From the NCBI GenBank assembly GCA_018819925.1, contig JAHJPG010000031.1:1-56851 (forward strand): 56,851 nucleotides of DNA, read 5' to 3'. Under the pieces are notes generated by a model. That model ran no database searches and had not been told where the DNA came from. It saw only the letters and a program-made list of their open reading frames with translations. Below are positions 8,330-15,074 of this stretch, one piece after another; the stretch's first letter is position 1; each line of letters opens with the position of its first letter. The stretch is from Pseudomonadota bacterium (lineage in GTDB: Bacteria > Desulfobacterota > Desulfarculia > Desulfarculales > Desulfarculaceae). A program made the translations under genes and the position numbers.

Positions 8330-8926
8330 CTAGACCGTGACCACCTTGCCAGCCACCTGCAGGGAGGTGACGATGTCGAGCATGTTGGTGGTCTCGCCCA
8401 CCTGCTTGGCCTCCAGGAGGCCAAAGTGGGTCAGGCAGGTGCCGCAGACCAGGATGCTCACCCCGGCGTCCACCAGCCCTTGCAGGGCGGGCAGGCTCTC
8501 CGAGCCCTGGCAGCAGAGCTTGACCCCGGAGTTGAGAAAAAGAACCCGCCACAGAGACGGGCCCATCTCCTTGAGGGTGAGCAGGAAGTTCTTCATCAGA
8601 CCCGCGCCCAGGGCATCGTCGCCCCGGCCCAGGGTGTTCGAGCGCACGAAGACCAGCACCCTGGCGTCCTCGGGGGAGCAGGTGTAGACCTCCGGCGGCG
8701 GGGCCTGGGCCGGGCGGCTGGGGTCGCGCCGGCCGCTGATGACAAAGTCGCCGCCTTGGGTGGCGACTTCGGCCTCGTAGCCCTGGGACTGAAGAAAACG
8801 GCACACGTTCTGGCTGGCCGCCTGGTTGTCCACCAGCACCTCGATGGTTTCCGGGGCCTTGGTCTCCAACAGGTCCTTGGTCCGCATCACCGGCTGCGGA
8901 CAAGCCAATCCCTTGCAATCGAGCAT
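8330..8926 (-). CDS. yedF: Selenium-metabolism sulfurtransferase-like protein YedF
   Basis: This 198-residue two-domain protein matches the YedF family (TIGR03527) found in organisms that use selenium. Residues 1-70 form a TusA/SirA-like domain starting MLDCKGLACPQPVM, whose Cys in the CPQP motif is the predicted sulfur or selenium carrier. Residues about 85-198 form a DsrE-like domain with CSPEDARVLVF, KLCCQGS and the late VCGTCLTHFG cysteines. Its biochemical role is unproven; partnership with selenophosphate or selenocysteine metabolism comes from its published genome distribution. Two apparent selenoprotein genes in this same window fit that. It is last in a GNAT-epimerase-yedF operon, 14 bases after the epimerase stop. 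Confidence 0.88.
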   Translation of the reverse strand: MLDCKGLACPQPVMRTKDLLETKAPETIEVLVDNQAASQNVCRFLQSQGYEAEVATQGGDFVISGRRDPSRPAQAPPPEVYTCSPEDARVLVFVRSNTLGRGDDALGAGLMKNFLLTLKEMGPSLWRVLFLNSGVKLCCQGSESLPALQGLVDAGVSILVCGTCLTHFGLLEAKQVGETTNMLDIVTSLQVAGKVVTV

Positions 8927-8940
8927 CTAGTCTCCCTCGC

Positions 8941-9900
8941 TTAAGGCTTGCGGTAAAATTCGATAGTGCTGGCCAGGCCCTCGTCCAGGTTGGTGGTGGC
9001 CTTCCAGCCGATGACCTTGGCGATGCGCTCCACCTTGGGGATGCGCCGGGGTATGTCTTCGTAGGAGGGACCGAAGACCTCCAGGTGGGGCTTGAAGATC
9101 AGTTCGTTGTCAAAGCCGCCCACCTGCTTCATGGCCTGGGCCAGTTCCAAAATGGAAGTCTCCACGTCGCTGCCCACGTTGAAGCACTGGCCCAGGGCGT
9201 CGTCGTTGAGCGACAGCTCCACCACCGCCTCGGCGGTGTCCTCGATATAAGTGAAACAGCGGGTCTGCTTGCCATCGCCGTGGATCACCACCGGTTCGCC
9301 GCTCAAAAAGCGCTCCAGGAAGATGGGGATCACCCGGCCCTGGCCCAGGTCGTCGCAGCGGGGGCCGTAGACGTTGAAGAAGCGCATGATGACAAAGGGC
9401 AGATTTTCCTGCTGGCCGTAGGCGTAGAGGTAGTGCTCCACCAGGGCCTTGCCGGTGGAGTAGCACCAGCGGTTGATGGAGGGCGGCCCCAGCACCCGGT
9501 CGGCGTCTTCGTCCCAGGGCACGTTGGGGTTGCGGCCCAACACCTCGCTGGTGGAGGCGAAGACGAACTTCTTGCCGCCACGGGCCGCGGCCTCCAGCAG
9601 GTACAGGGTGCCCTTGAGGTTTACGTTGAGCACGTTCAAGGGCTCGGTGACGTAGCGCTTGGGGTCGGCGATGGCCGCCAAGTGGATGACGATCTCCGCC
9701 CGGTCCACCAGATGCTCCACCACGTCCTTGGAAAGCACCGAGTCCTGCACGAACTTGAAGCGCCCGGAGTCGAACAGGTGCTCCACCTTGCGGGAGGGCC
9801 CGTTGTCCAGGGCGGTTACCTCGTGGCCCCGCTGCACCAGCACTTCGCAGATATATGATCCGATGGAGCCGGCTCCCCCAGTCACCAATACTCGCGCCAT
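8941..9900 (-). CDS. NAD-dependent sugar-nucleotide epimerase/dehydratase (extended SDR)
   Basis: This 319-residue extended short-chain dehydrogenase acts on NDP-sugars in the cytoplasm, for lipopolysaccharide or exopolysaccharide precursors. It has the NAD motif VTGGAGSIGSYI at the N-terminus, HLAAIADP after strand four, and the catalytic Ser/Tyr/Lys set in STSE and YSTGK. Substrate-loop features include RFFNVYGPR and the FTYIEDTAEA segment. The ATG at 9900 is preferred over the longer frame start at 9930, which would overlap the upstream gene. Closest roles are UDP-glucose 4-epimerase or UDP-glucuronate decarboxylase type; I cannot choose between them. It sits 11 bases behind the GNAT gene. 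Confidence 0.85.
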   Translation of the reverse strand: MARVLVTGGAGSIGSYICEVLVQRGHEVTALDNGPSRKVEHLFDSGRFKFVQDSVLSKDVVEHLVDRAEIVIHLAAIADPKRYVTEPLNVLNVNLKGTLYLLEAAARGGKKFVFASTSEVLGRNPNVPWDEDADRVLGPPSINRWCYSTGKALVEHYLYAYGQQENLPFVIMRFFNVYGPRCDDLGQGRVIPIFLERFLSGEPVVIHGDGKQTRCFTYIEDTAEAVVELSLNDDALGQCFNVGSDVETSILELAQAMKQVGGFDNELIFKPHLEVFGPSYEDIPRRIPKVERIAKVIGWKATTNLDEGLASTIEFYRKP

Positions 9901-9911
9901 GCTAAAAGCTC

Positions 9912-10835
9912 CTATAGCTCGTCCAACCAAAGGTGGAAGGTGAAATCGCCGGCCAGGGGCCGGGCCCCCAGGCGGCTCCAGGCGCGGATGACCGCGCGCT
10001 GGCTGAATTTGGTGCGCACCCGCGCATGGGACGCGCCTTGCCCGGCCAACCAGGCCAGGCCATGGGCCAAAAGCATATTATACAGGCCATGGCCCCGGTT
10101 TTCCGGGGATACTGCGTTGAGCACCACCCAGCCCGGCTCCTGTCCCCGGTGCCGCCGCAGGGTGATGAAGCCCACCGGTTTCTCACCGGCGGCCAGGGTC
10201 AGCACCATGTCCGCCTGCCCTCCGCCCAGGCTGTTGGCCATCCAGCGGCGGTAAAGCTCCCCGCAGGCCGGGCGCAGACGGGGGTCCAGGGCAAAACGGT
10301 CGGCGTAGGACTCCAGGTCGCAAAAGGCGCCGGCGGCCAAATCGGCCAGGGCCGGGGCGTCGCTCTTCCGGGCCGGGCGCACCACCAAGCCCGCCGGCGG
10401 GGCGGGGGCTTGCTCACGTCCACCAAGCTCGGCTTCCCATGCCACGCTGGCGTCCATGAGCCGGGCCCCGGCCGCTTCCAAGGCCTGGGCGGCCAGGAAA
10501 TCCTTTTCCCCCACCCGGGCAAAGAGCCCGGCCAGGCCGGCCTGGCGGGCGTCATCGGCCAGGCGGCGCAAAAAGGCGGTGCCCTGGTCCAGGAATCGGG
10601 GCGCGGGCCAGGGGTCGCGGTGCAGCAGGGTGGACACTTGCCCCAGGGCCAGGCCGAACACCTCGCTGTCAAAGGCCAGGGGCCGCCAGGCGGCCAGCCA
10701 AGACCACTCCCGGTCGGCCAGCACCCGGTCTTCCGGGTTGGGTGGCCAGCCCAGTCCCCAGGGGGCGGCTTGGGCCAAATCCAGGGCTTCGGGCCTTTGG
10801 GCCGCCTGCCTGCCGCTAAACTCCACAAACTCCAT
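9912..10835 (-). CDS. GNAT-family N-acetyltransferase
   Basis: This 307-residue protein has a C-terminal GNAT fold (about 150-305) that moves an acetyl group from acetyl-CoA to an amine. The acetyl-CoA binding loop is visible as NAVSPENRGHGLYNMLL (motif A, Q/RxxGxG/A type). The N-terminal 140 residues resemble a degenerate first acetyltransferase-like domain, as in WecD-type sugar N-acetyltransferases. The ATG at 10835 has GGAG eight bases upstream. It is the first gene of an operon with a sugar-nucleotide epimerase, so acetylation of an amino-sugar nucleotide is plausible but not proven. It is divergent from the Fe-S gene starting at 10946. Confidence 0.75.
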   Translation of the reverse strand: MEFVEFSGRQAAQRPEALDLAQAAPWGLGWPPNPEDRVLADREWSWLAAWRPLAFDSEVFGLALGQVSTLLHRDPWPAPRFLDQGTAFLRRLADDARQAGLAGLFARVGEKDFLAAQALEAAGARLMDASVAWEAELGGREQAPAPPAGLVVRPARKSDAPALADLAAGAFCDLESYADRFALDPRLRPACGELYRRWMANSLGGGQADMVLTLAAGEKPVGFITLRRHRGQEPGWVVLNAVSPENRGHGLYNMLLAHGLAWLAGQGASHARVRTKFSQRAVIRAWSRLGARPLAGDFTFHLWLDEL

Positions 10836-10945
10836 GGATGCGGGCTCCCCAAGAAAAGGCTAATCTACCCCAGGGGTTCGGGACGGTCAAGGTGGGTGGG
10901 GCCGGTCCTGCTACAATGAAAGCACACGGTCCCGGGAGGTTGAAG

Positions 10946-11665
10946 GTGGAGTGGAGCCAAGACCTGCGCGAAAAAGTGGATGGAGTGTTGCGGCAGGAGG
11001 GGGCGGCGGCCTGGGGAGTGGCCGGCCTGGAGGGCTTGGTGCCTGCCAAGTTGGGGGATTTCCCCCGCGCGGTGTCCCTGGCCTTGGCCATGGACCCCAA
11101 AGTGATGACCTCCATCCGCCAGGGCCCCAACCAGACCTACACCGATCTTTACGAGGCCACCAACCAGCGCCTCAACCGGATATGCGCCCGATTGCAACAG
11201 CTGCTGGCCGGGGCGGGGCGCCAGGCCTGGGCGGTGCCCGCCTCGGTGCGTAGCGATCCGGTGAACATCCGGGGCGACTTCCCCCACAAGACCGCCGCCA
11301 CCCGGGCCGGCCTGGGCTGGGTGGGCAACAACTGCCAGCTCATCAACCGCCGCCTGGGGCCCTGGCTGCGTCTGGGCACGGTGCTCACCGACGCGCCCCT
11401 GGCCCCGGACCGGCCCGTGGAAAAGAGCTATTGCGGCACCTGCGCCGAATGCGTGAGCGCCTGCCCGGCCGGGGCTCTAAAGGGCGGGGTGTGGCGTCCG
11501 GGGTTGGCCCGGGAGGAGATACTGGACCCGGCGGCCTGCGACGCCTACAAGAAAACCCACTTCATGCATTTTCACCAGGGCCACATCTGCGGCATATGCA
11601 GCTCGGCCTGCCCGTGGGGGCAAAAGACCCTGCGCCGGGTAAAGGCGCAAATGACGCCCCGATAA
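10946..11665 (+). CDS. Double [4Fe-4S]-cluster protein, epoxyqueuosine-reductase (QueG)-like
   Basis: This 239-residue protein belongs to the family related to the C-terminal half of QueG. Two ferredoxin-type cluster motifs are present: CGTCAECVSACPAGAL near residue 160 and CGICSSACPWG near 215. The central region (GDFPHKTAATRAGLGWVGNN) is a QueG hallmark, but the protein is shorter than true QueG (about 350-380 residues) and lacks its HEAT-like C-terminus. It probably does not make queuosine and may be a stand-alone corrinoid/Fe-S redox protein. The GTG at 10946 is chosen because GGGAGG lies six bases upstream; ATGs further upstream (10916, 10838) have no ribosome site. Confidence 0.78.
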   Translation: MEWSQDLREKVDGVLRQEGAAAWGVAGLEGLVPAKLGDFPRAVSLALAMDPKVMTSIRQGPNQTYTDLYEATNQRLNRICARLQQLLAGAGRQAWAVPASVRSDPVNIRGDFPHKTAATRAGLGWVGNNCQLINRRLGPWLRLGTVLTDAPLAPDRPVEKSYCGTCAECVSACPAGALKGGVWRPGLAREEILDPAACDAYKKTHFMHFHQGHICGICSSACPWGQKTLRRVKAQMTPR

Positions 11666-11673
11666 TATCCGGG

Positions 11674-12186
11674 CTAGCGGCAGTAGGCCTCGCAGTGAAA
11701 GCCGCTATAGGCGGCATAGACCCGGGCGGCCTGGGTTAGCTGTTGGGGGGTGGGACTTTGGGGCGGATATTGGGCCAGCATGCGCTCCAGTTGGCTGGGG
11801 CCGGGGATGGCGGCCAAGCCCTGGGCCAAGACCTCGCCGCTGGCGGTGTCCAGAAGCTCGGCGTCTTCGCCATTGGTGACCACGGCCAGGGGCGCCCAAT
11901 TGGGGGCGACCAGCCGTGCGCAGGCCAGGGTTTCCTTTTCCCGGGTTACCAGTGAGCCGCGGGCGCAACGCAACAGCAGGGCGGGGCGTTCCCCGCCATA
12001 GACCAACAAATCGGCCAGCACCCGCAGGGAATCATGCTCCGGCCCCAGGGCCCAGGCGGCGTCCACGCGTATATTTTGGGGGGAATATCCCAAAGACAGC
12101 AGCCGGGCCTCGGTGGCCTGGCGCACCGGTTCGTCGTCGCTGGAGGTCAGAGGCCTCCCGGTTATAATGTCCAGCCCCGGGCTCAT
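11674..12186 (-). CDS. HsdR_N-domain protein with degenerate nuclease motif
   Basis: This 170-residue protein matches the small stand-alone 'type I restriction enzyme R protein N-terminal' family. The family order is visible: RQATEARLLSLGY helix, ADLLVYGGERPALLLRCA where a PD-(D/E)XK nuclease would have D...ExK, then CARLV.PNWAPLAVVTNGEDAELLD. In functional HsdR the second strand reads like VECK; here it is LRCA, so the Glu and Lys are missing and nuclease activity is unlikely. ATG 12186 is taken as the start; GTG 12225 is possible but its codons resemble the nearby palindromic repeat. No modification or specificity subunit is present. It converges on the preceding gene with an 8-base gap. 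Confidence 0.65.
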   Translation of the reverse strand: MSPGLDIITGRPLTSSDDEPVRQATEARLLSLGYSPQNIRVDAAWALGPEHDSLRVLADLLVYGGERPALLLRCARGSLVTREKETLACARLVAPNWAPLAVVTNGEDAELLDTASGEVLAQGLAAIPGPSQLERMLAQYPPQSPTPQQLTQAARVYAAYSGFHCEAYCR

Positions 12187-12418
12187 CGCGCCTTGCCTGG
12201 CGTTCCCGGATAAAACGTCTCCCACGCGCTTGAGGCGGGGGCGGTGCTGGCTTCAGCGCGCACCACATTCCTCCCAACATCCGCCACCCGGCGGAATGGG
12301 GAAGCTACGCCTTCGGGTCACATGACCCCAGGCTGGTTGGAAACCTGGCTCGCCCGGTCCCGGCGCCAGGGGCGTCCCGGCCGGAGAGCCGCATTTGGCG
12401 TTGCCGCCCGGAGAAGGA

Positions 12419-12718
12419 CTACTTCTTTTTGGGGTTCAGAAGTGCCTTCACCGCAGAGCTGGGCTTGAAGACCATGCGCTTGCTGGCTTTAATCTTGATG
12501 GGCTCACCCGTGGCCGGGTTCACGCCCTTGCGCGCCTTGCTCTTCTTTTGCTGGAAGGTGCCCAAGCCGGCCACACGGAAAGGACGTCCAACCTTCACCT
12601 CTTTTACGGCGAAGTCGACGAGAGATTCCAGGGCCTTTTTGGCGGCGACTTTGGAAATAGCGGCTTCACTAGCGATCTTGTCGATCATGTCCGCTTTGGT
12701 GGCAGGTTTCTTGGCCAT
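12419..12718 (-). CDS. hup: HU-family DNA-binding protein
   Basis: This 99-residue nucleoid protein binds and bends DNA as a dimer. It has the HU/IHF helix pair (TKADMIDKIASEAAISKVAAKKALESLVDF), the beta-arm region with GLGTFQQKKSKARKGVNPATGEPIKI, and a basic tail KALLNPKKK. The arm has the proline that intercalates into DNA (NPATGE). GAGGAGG lies directly upstream of the ATG. The gene is monocistronic by position: the next gene downstream is separated by about 230 bases and upstream lies a long gene-free leader containing a perfect hairpin. Alpha or beta subtype cannot be decided. Confidence 0.95.
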   Translation of the reverse strand: MAKKPATKADMIDKIASEAAISKVAAKKALESLVDFAVKEVKVGRPFRVAGLGTFQQKKSKARKGVNPATGEPIKIKASKRMVFKPSSAVKALLNPKKK

Positions 12719-12760
12719 GCCTCCTCCTCGGTCCTTTGAGGTTTGTCTTTATCCCCAATC

Positions 12761-12783
12761 GCCTTTCCACCTTGGAAAGGCGC
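12761..12783 (-). promoter_or_regulatory. Perfect 9-bp stem hairpin in hup leader
   Basis: CGCCTTTCC (12761-12769) pairs perfectly with GGAAAGGCG (12775-12783) around a five-base loop, 43-65 bases upstream of the hup ATG. No U-tract follows on either strand, so it is not a standard terminator. It may be an mRNA-stabilising leader structure or a repressor palindrome. Confidence 0.5.
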
Positions 12784-12865
12784 CATTGCCTTTAGGCCAT
12801 TGGCTTTAAGACCGCTCCGGGCCCCGTTTTCGGCGGGCTTATGGAAACTCATGCTCGCCGCCGCC

Positions 12866-12889
12866 ATAAAAACGTATGCCACCGCATAC
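12866..12889 (-). terminator. Orphan intrinsic terminator-like hairpin
   Basis: On the minus strand GTATGC-GGTG-GCATAC (12889-12874) is followed at once by GTTTTTAT. The stem is only six pairs but perfect. No minus-strand gene lies upstream of it before mraZ, which is on the plus strand, so it would end an unannotated transcript. Confidence 0.4.
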
Positions 12890-13278
12890 TTAAAGCATGA
12901 GCAGAATAGCACCACGAATTATGGGGCGTCAATATGCATTGTTGTAAAAAAGTCCTGTCTTCACGGCCCTGCTTTGCCAGCGCCTCGCAGGTGAAGGCTC
13001 GGGCCTCGCCGGTCATGGCCGCGAGAGGCCCCCAGGATGCTGGCCTGGGGTGATCCCCCCACTGTTTACCACCCTGGGCCGGGCTCCACCCGGGGAGGTT
13101 TCTGACGCCCAAAATATCCCGCCTGGGCCCGATCAGGGGCGGATTTTATTTTAGCCCATGAATAAAGGCAAAAGCAGGGGTCATGGCTTCCGGGCGTTGG
13201 CATTTTCCGGGCTGTGGCGGTGACAGCCAGCGGGCCTTGCCCCGGCGGGTAAAAAGTCAGATTTTCCTTGTTTGTTTC
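12890..13278. other. Gene-free structured stretch, possible non-coding RNA
   Basis: No convincing protein gene lies between the orphan hairpin and the mraZ promoter. On the plus strand several stable hairpins follow each other: CCCCAGG/CCTGGGG near 13030-13050, CCGGG/CCCGG near 13079-13093, then an intrinsic terminator at 13119-13152. On the minus strand CTTCAC/GTGAAG near 12960-13000 is followed by a T6 run (12951-12946). I compared it by memory with 6S, tmRNA, SRP and RNase P RNA signatures and found no match. Confidence 0.35.
13119..13152 (+). terminator. Intrinsic terminator without an upstream plus-strand gene
   Basis: CCGCCTG (13119-13125) pairs with CAGG..CGG (13134-13142, two-base bulge) and is followed by ATTTTATTTT (13143-13152). 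The nearest plus-strand gene upstream ends at 11665, with hup on the opposite strand between. It therefore implies a plus-strand transcript starting inside the gene-free stretch. Confidence 0.5.
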
Positions 13279-13308
13279 TTGACATGCGCCCGATAGCTTG
13301 GTTATTGT
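13279..13308 (+). promoter_or_regulatory. Promoter of the dcw operon (Pmra)
   Basis: Consensus TTGACA (13279-13284) and TATTGT (13303-13308) with an 18-base spacer. It lies 61 bases before the mraZ GTG and directly upstream of the GTGGG repeats, as expected for an MraZ-regulated promoter. Confidence 0.7.
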
Positions 13309-13316
13309 GGTTGCAA

Positions 13317-13341
13317 GTGGGTAATAGTGGGGAACGGTGGG
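13317..13341 (+). promoter_or_regulatory. MraZ operator: three GTGGG repeats at 10-bp period
   Basis: GTGGG occurs at 13317-13321, 13327-13331 and 13337-13341, each separated by five bases, so all three face the same side of the helix. Known MraZ proteins bind TGGGN direct repeats with five-base spacers upstream of mraZ. The repeats lie just downstream of the -10 box, so bound MraZ would repress its own operon. Confidence 0.85.
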
Positions 13342-13368
13342 TTAACCCCCTCCGGATTAGGAGTCAAG

Positions 13369-13812
13369 GTGTTCACGGGTTGGTCGGCACATAACATCGA
13401 CGCCAAGGGCCGCGTGGCTGTCCCCGCCCGCTTCCGCGACGTGCTTAAACAAAAGCACGGCGACGAGCGGGTGGTGGTGACCACCAGCGACCGTTGCTTG
13501 GTGGCCTACCCCTACGAGGAATGGCGGATCATAGCCGACAAAATCGGCCGCCAGTCCCAGGTGGACCCCCGCGTGCTGGCCTTCCGCCGCTACTTTATCA
13601 GCGGCGCCACCGATTGCACCCTGGACAAGCAGGGACGCGTTCTCGTACCTCCTCCCCTGCGCGAGCTGGCCGGCCTGGACGGCCAAGTGCTGCTGGTGGG
13701 CATGCAGAGCAACTTCGAGCTCTGGAACAAGGACCGCTGGTACGAGGAGCGCAACCGCATTCAAGAGAATTTCGGCGACCTCAGTTCCTTCATGGCCGAA
13801 CTGGGGATTTAG
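13369..13812 (+). CDS. mraZ: Transcriptional regulator MraZ
   Basis: This 147-residue protein is the first gene of the division and cell-wall operon. It has two tandem AbrB-like swapped-hairpin halves, each with the DxKGR-type motif: NIDAKGRVAVPARFR near residue 10 and TLDKQGRVLVPPPLR near 88. MraZ forms a ring-shaped oligomer that binds direct repeats upstream of its own gene; such repeats are present here. The GTG at 13369 is chosen because TAGGAG lies six bases upstream and because it places FTGWSAHNID at the family N-terminus. The longer frame from 13327 would run through the operator. The rsmH start follows after 3 bases. Confidence 0.95.
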   Translation: MFTGWSAHNIDAKGRVAVPARFRDVLKQKHGDERVVVTTSDRCLVAYPYEEWRIIADKIGRQSQVDPRVLAFRRYFISGATDCTLDKQGRVLVPPPLRELAGLDGQVLLVGMQSNFELWNKDRWYEERNRIQENFGDLSSFMAELGI

Positions 13813-13815
13813 GCC

Positions 13816-14760
13816 ATGGATCTCCACCATCGGCCGGTGATGCTGGCCGAGGTGCTGGAGGTTCTGGCTCCGCGACTGGGGGGGCTGTATGTGGACGGCA
13901 CCCTGGGCGCCGGCGGACACGCCGCTTCGGTCCTGAAGGCCAGCGCGCCCGATGGGCGTTTGCTGGGCTTGGACCGCGACCCCCGGGCCTTGGAGTTGGC
14001 CGGGCGGCGGCTCAAAAAATTCAGCGGGCGGATAAATCTGGTGCAGGCAACCTTCGACAACATGGAGCAGGAACTGAGCGCCTTGGGAGCGGGCCTGGCC
14101 GACGGCGTGCTCCTGGACCTGGGGCTCAGTTCCATGCAGTTGGACGAGGACGGCCGGGGCTTTTCCTTCCGCCGCGACGAACCCCTGGACATGCGCATGG
14201 GCGCCCAGGGCCCCAGCGCGGCCGATCTGGTGGGCACTCTGGACGAGGCAGAGCTGGCCGGCCTGTTCAAGCGCCTAGGCGAGGAGCCCCTGGCCCGGCG
14301 CATGGCCCGGGCGGTGGTGAAGCAGCGCCAGGCCCAGCCCATCGCCACCACCGGCCGCCTGGCCCAAGTGGTGGAGCAGGCCATGCCCATGGCCGAACGC
14401 CGCAAGCGCCGCCTGCACCCGGCCACCAAGGTGTTCCAGGCCCTCAGGCTGGCGGTGAACGACGAGTTGGGCATGCTGGAGCGCTTTTTGGAGCAGGCTC
14501 CCCGCCTGCTTAATCCGGGAGGCCGCCTGGCCGTACTCAGCTATCACAGCCTGGAGGACCGCCGGGTGAAAAGGGCCGTGGCCGCCTGGGCCAATCCCTG
14601 CACTTGCCCTCCGGACCTACCCATGTGCGCCTGCGGCTTGAAGCCCCTGTTCAAGCCCCTGGGCAAGCTGGGCCGCCCCAGCCAAGAGGAAGTGGCGGAC
14701 AACCCCCGGGCCCGCTCGGCCCGCCTGCGGGCGGCGGTGCGCACGGAGGCGGCGGCATGA
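13816..14760 (+). CDS. rsmH: 16S rRNA (cytosine(1402)-N(4))-methyltransferase RsmH
   Basis: This 314-residue AdoMet enzyme methylates N4 of C1402 in 16S rRNA. Seen motifs: HRPVMLAEVLEVL at the N-terminus, VDGTLGAGGHA (AdoMet loop), GLDRDPRAL, LLDLGLSSMQLDEDGRGFSF, and the C-terminal SYHSLEDRRVKR. The length is normal for the family. The start is the ATG three bases after the mraZ stop, and its own stop overlaps ftsL by ATGA, so translation is probably coupled. Order mraZ-rsmH-ftsL is the standard dcw order. Confidence 0.97.
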   Translation: MDLHHRPVMLAEVLEVLAPRLGGLYVDGTLGAGGHAASVLKASAPDGRLLGLDRDPRALELAGRRLKKFSGRINLVQATFDNMEQELSALGAGLADGVLLDLGLSSMQLDEDGRGFSFRRDEPLDMRMGAQGPSAADLVGTLDEAELAGLFKRLGEEPLARRMARAVVKQRQAQPIATTGRLAQVVEQAMPMAERRKRRLHPATKVFQALRLAVNDELGMLERFLEQAPRLLNPGGRLAVLSYHSLEDRRVKRAVAAWANPCTCPPDLPMCACGLKPLFKPLGKLGRPSQEEVADNPRARSARLRAAVRTEAAA

Positions 14761-15074
14761 ACGTGAGCGTACGAGCCGCCAACCGCCGCCCGGCCTTCAA
14801 CCCGGGGCGGGCGGTCATCAGCCTGCGCCAAGGCCTCATCGTCCTGTGCCTGGTAACCACCTGCGCCCTGTTTTATCTCTACACCGGGGTCAGGGGCCTG
14901 AGCATTTCCTACCAGGTCAGCCAGGCCAGGCAAAACCAGGCGGAACTGGTGGAGATGGGCCGCCGCCTCAGGGTGGAGCTGAACAACCTGCGCTCCCCCG
15001 AACGGCTGGAGCGGGCCGGCGGCCGGCTGGGGCTGGCCCCGGCTCCGCCGGAGAGGGTGAGGGTGTTGCCATGA
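14757..15074 (+). CDS. ftsL: Cell division protein FtsL
   Basis: This 105-residue bitopic membrane protein has a short basic cytoplasmic tail, one transmembrane helix at about 28-48 (GLIVLCLVTTCALFYLYTGV), and a periplasmic coiled coil (about 50-85, Gln/Glu/Leu/Arg rich) that would pair with FtsB. The sequence is divergent, as usual for FtsL, so identification rests on size, topology and position between rsmH and ftsI. Its ATG overlaps the rsmH stop and its stop overlaps the ftsI start, both by four bases. It recruits and activates the FtsWI septal synthase in known systems. Confidence 0.85.
   Translation: MNVSVRAANRRPAFNPGRAVISLRQGLIVLCLVTTCALFYLYTGVRGLSISYQVSQARQNQAELVEMGRRLRVELNNLRSPERLERAGGRLGLAPAPPERVRVLP

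Noticed and set aside
12849-13112. Minus-strand 87-codon frame in the hup-mraZ gap
   Set aside because: Poor start context, crosses a terminator-like hairpin and a T6 run, and has a composition unlike a protein.
12890-13152. 6S RNA, tmRNA, SRP RNA or RNase P RNA in the gap
   Set aside because: None of the conserved core sequences that I know for these RNAs could be found on either strand; left as unidentified.
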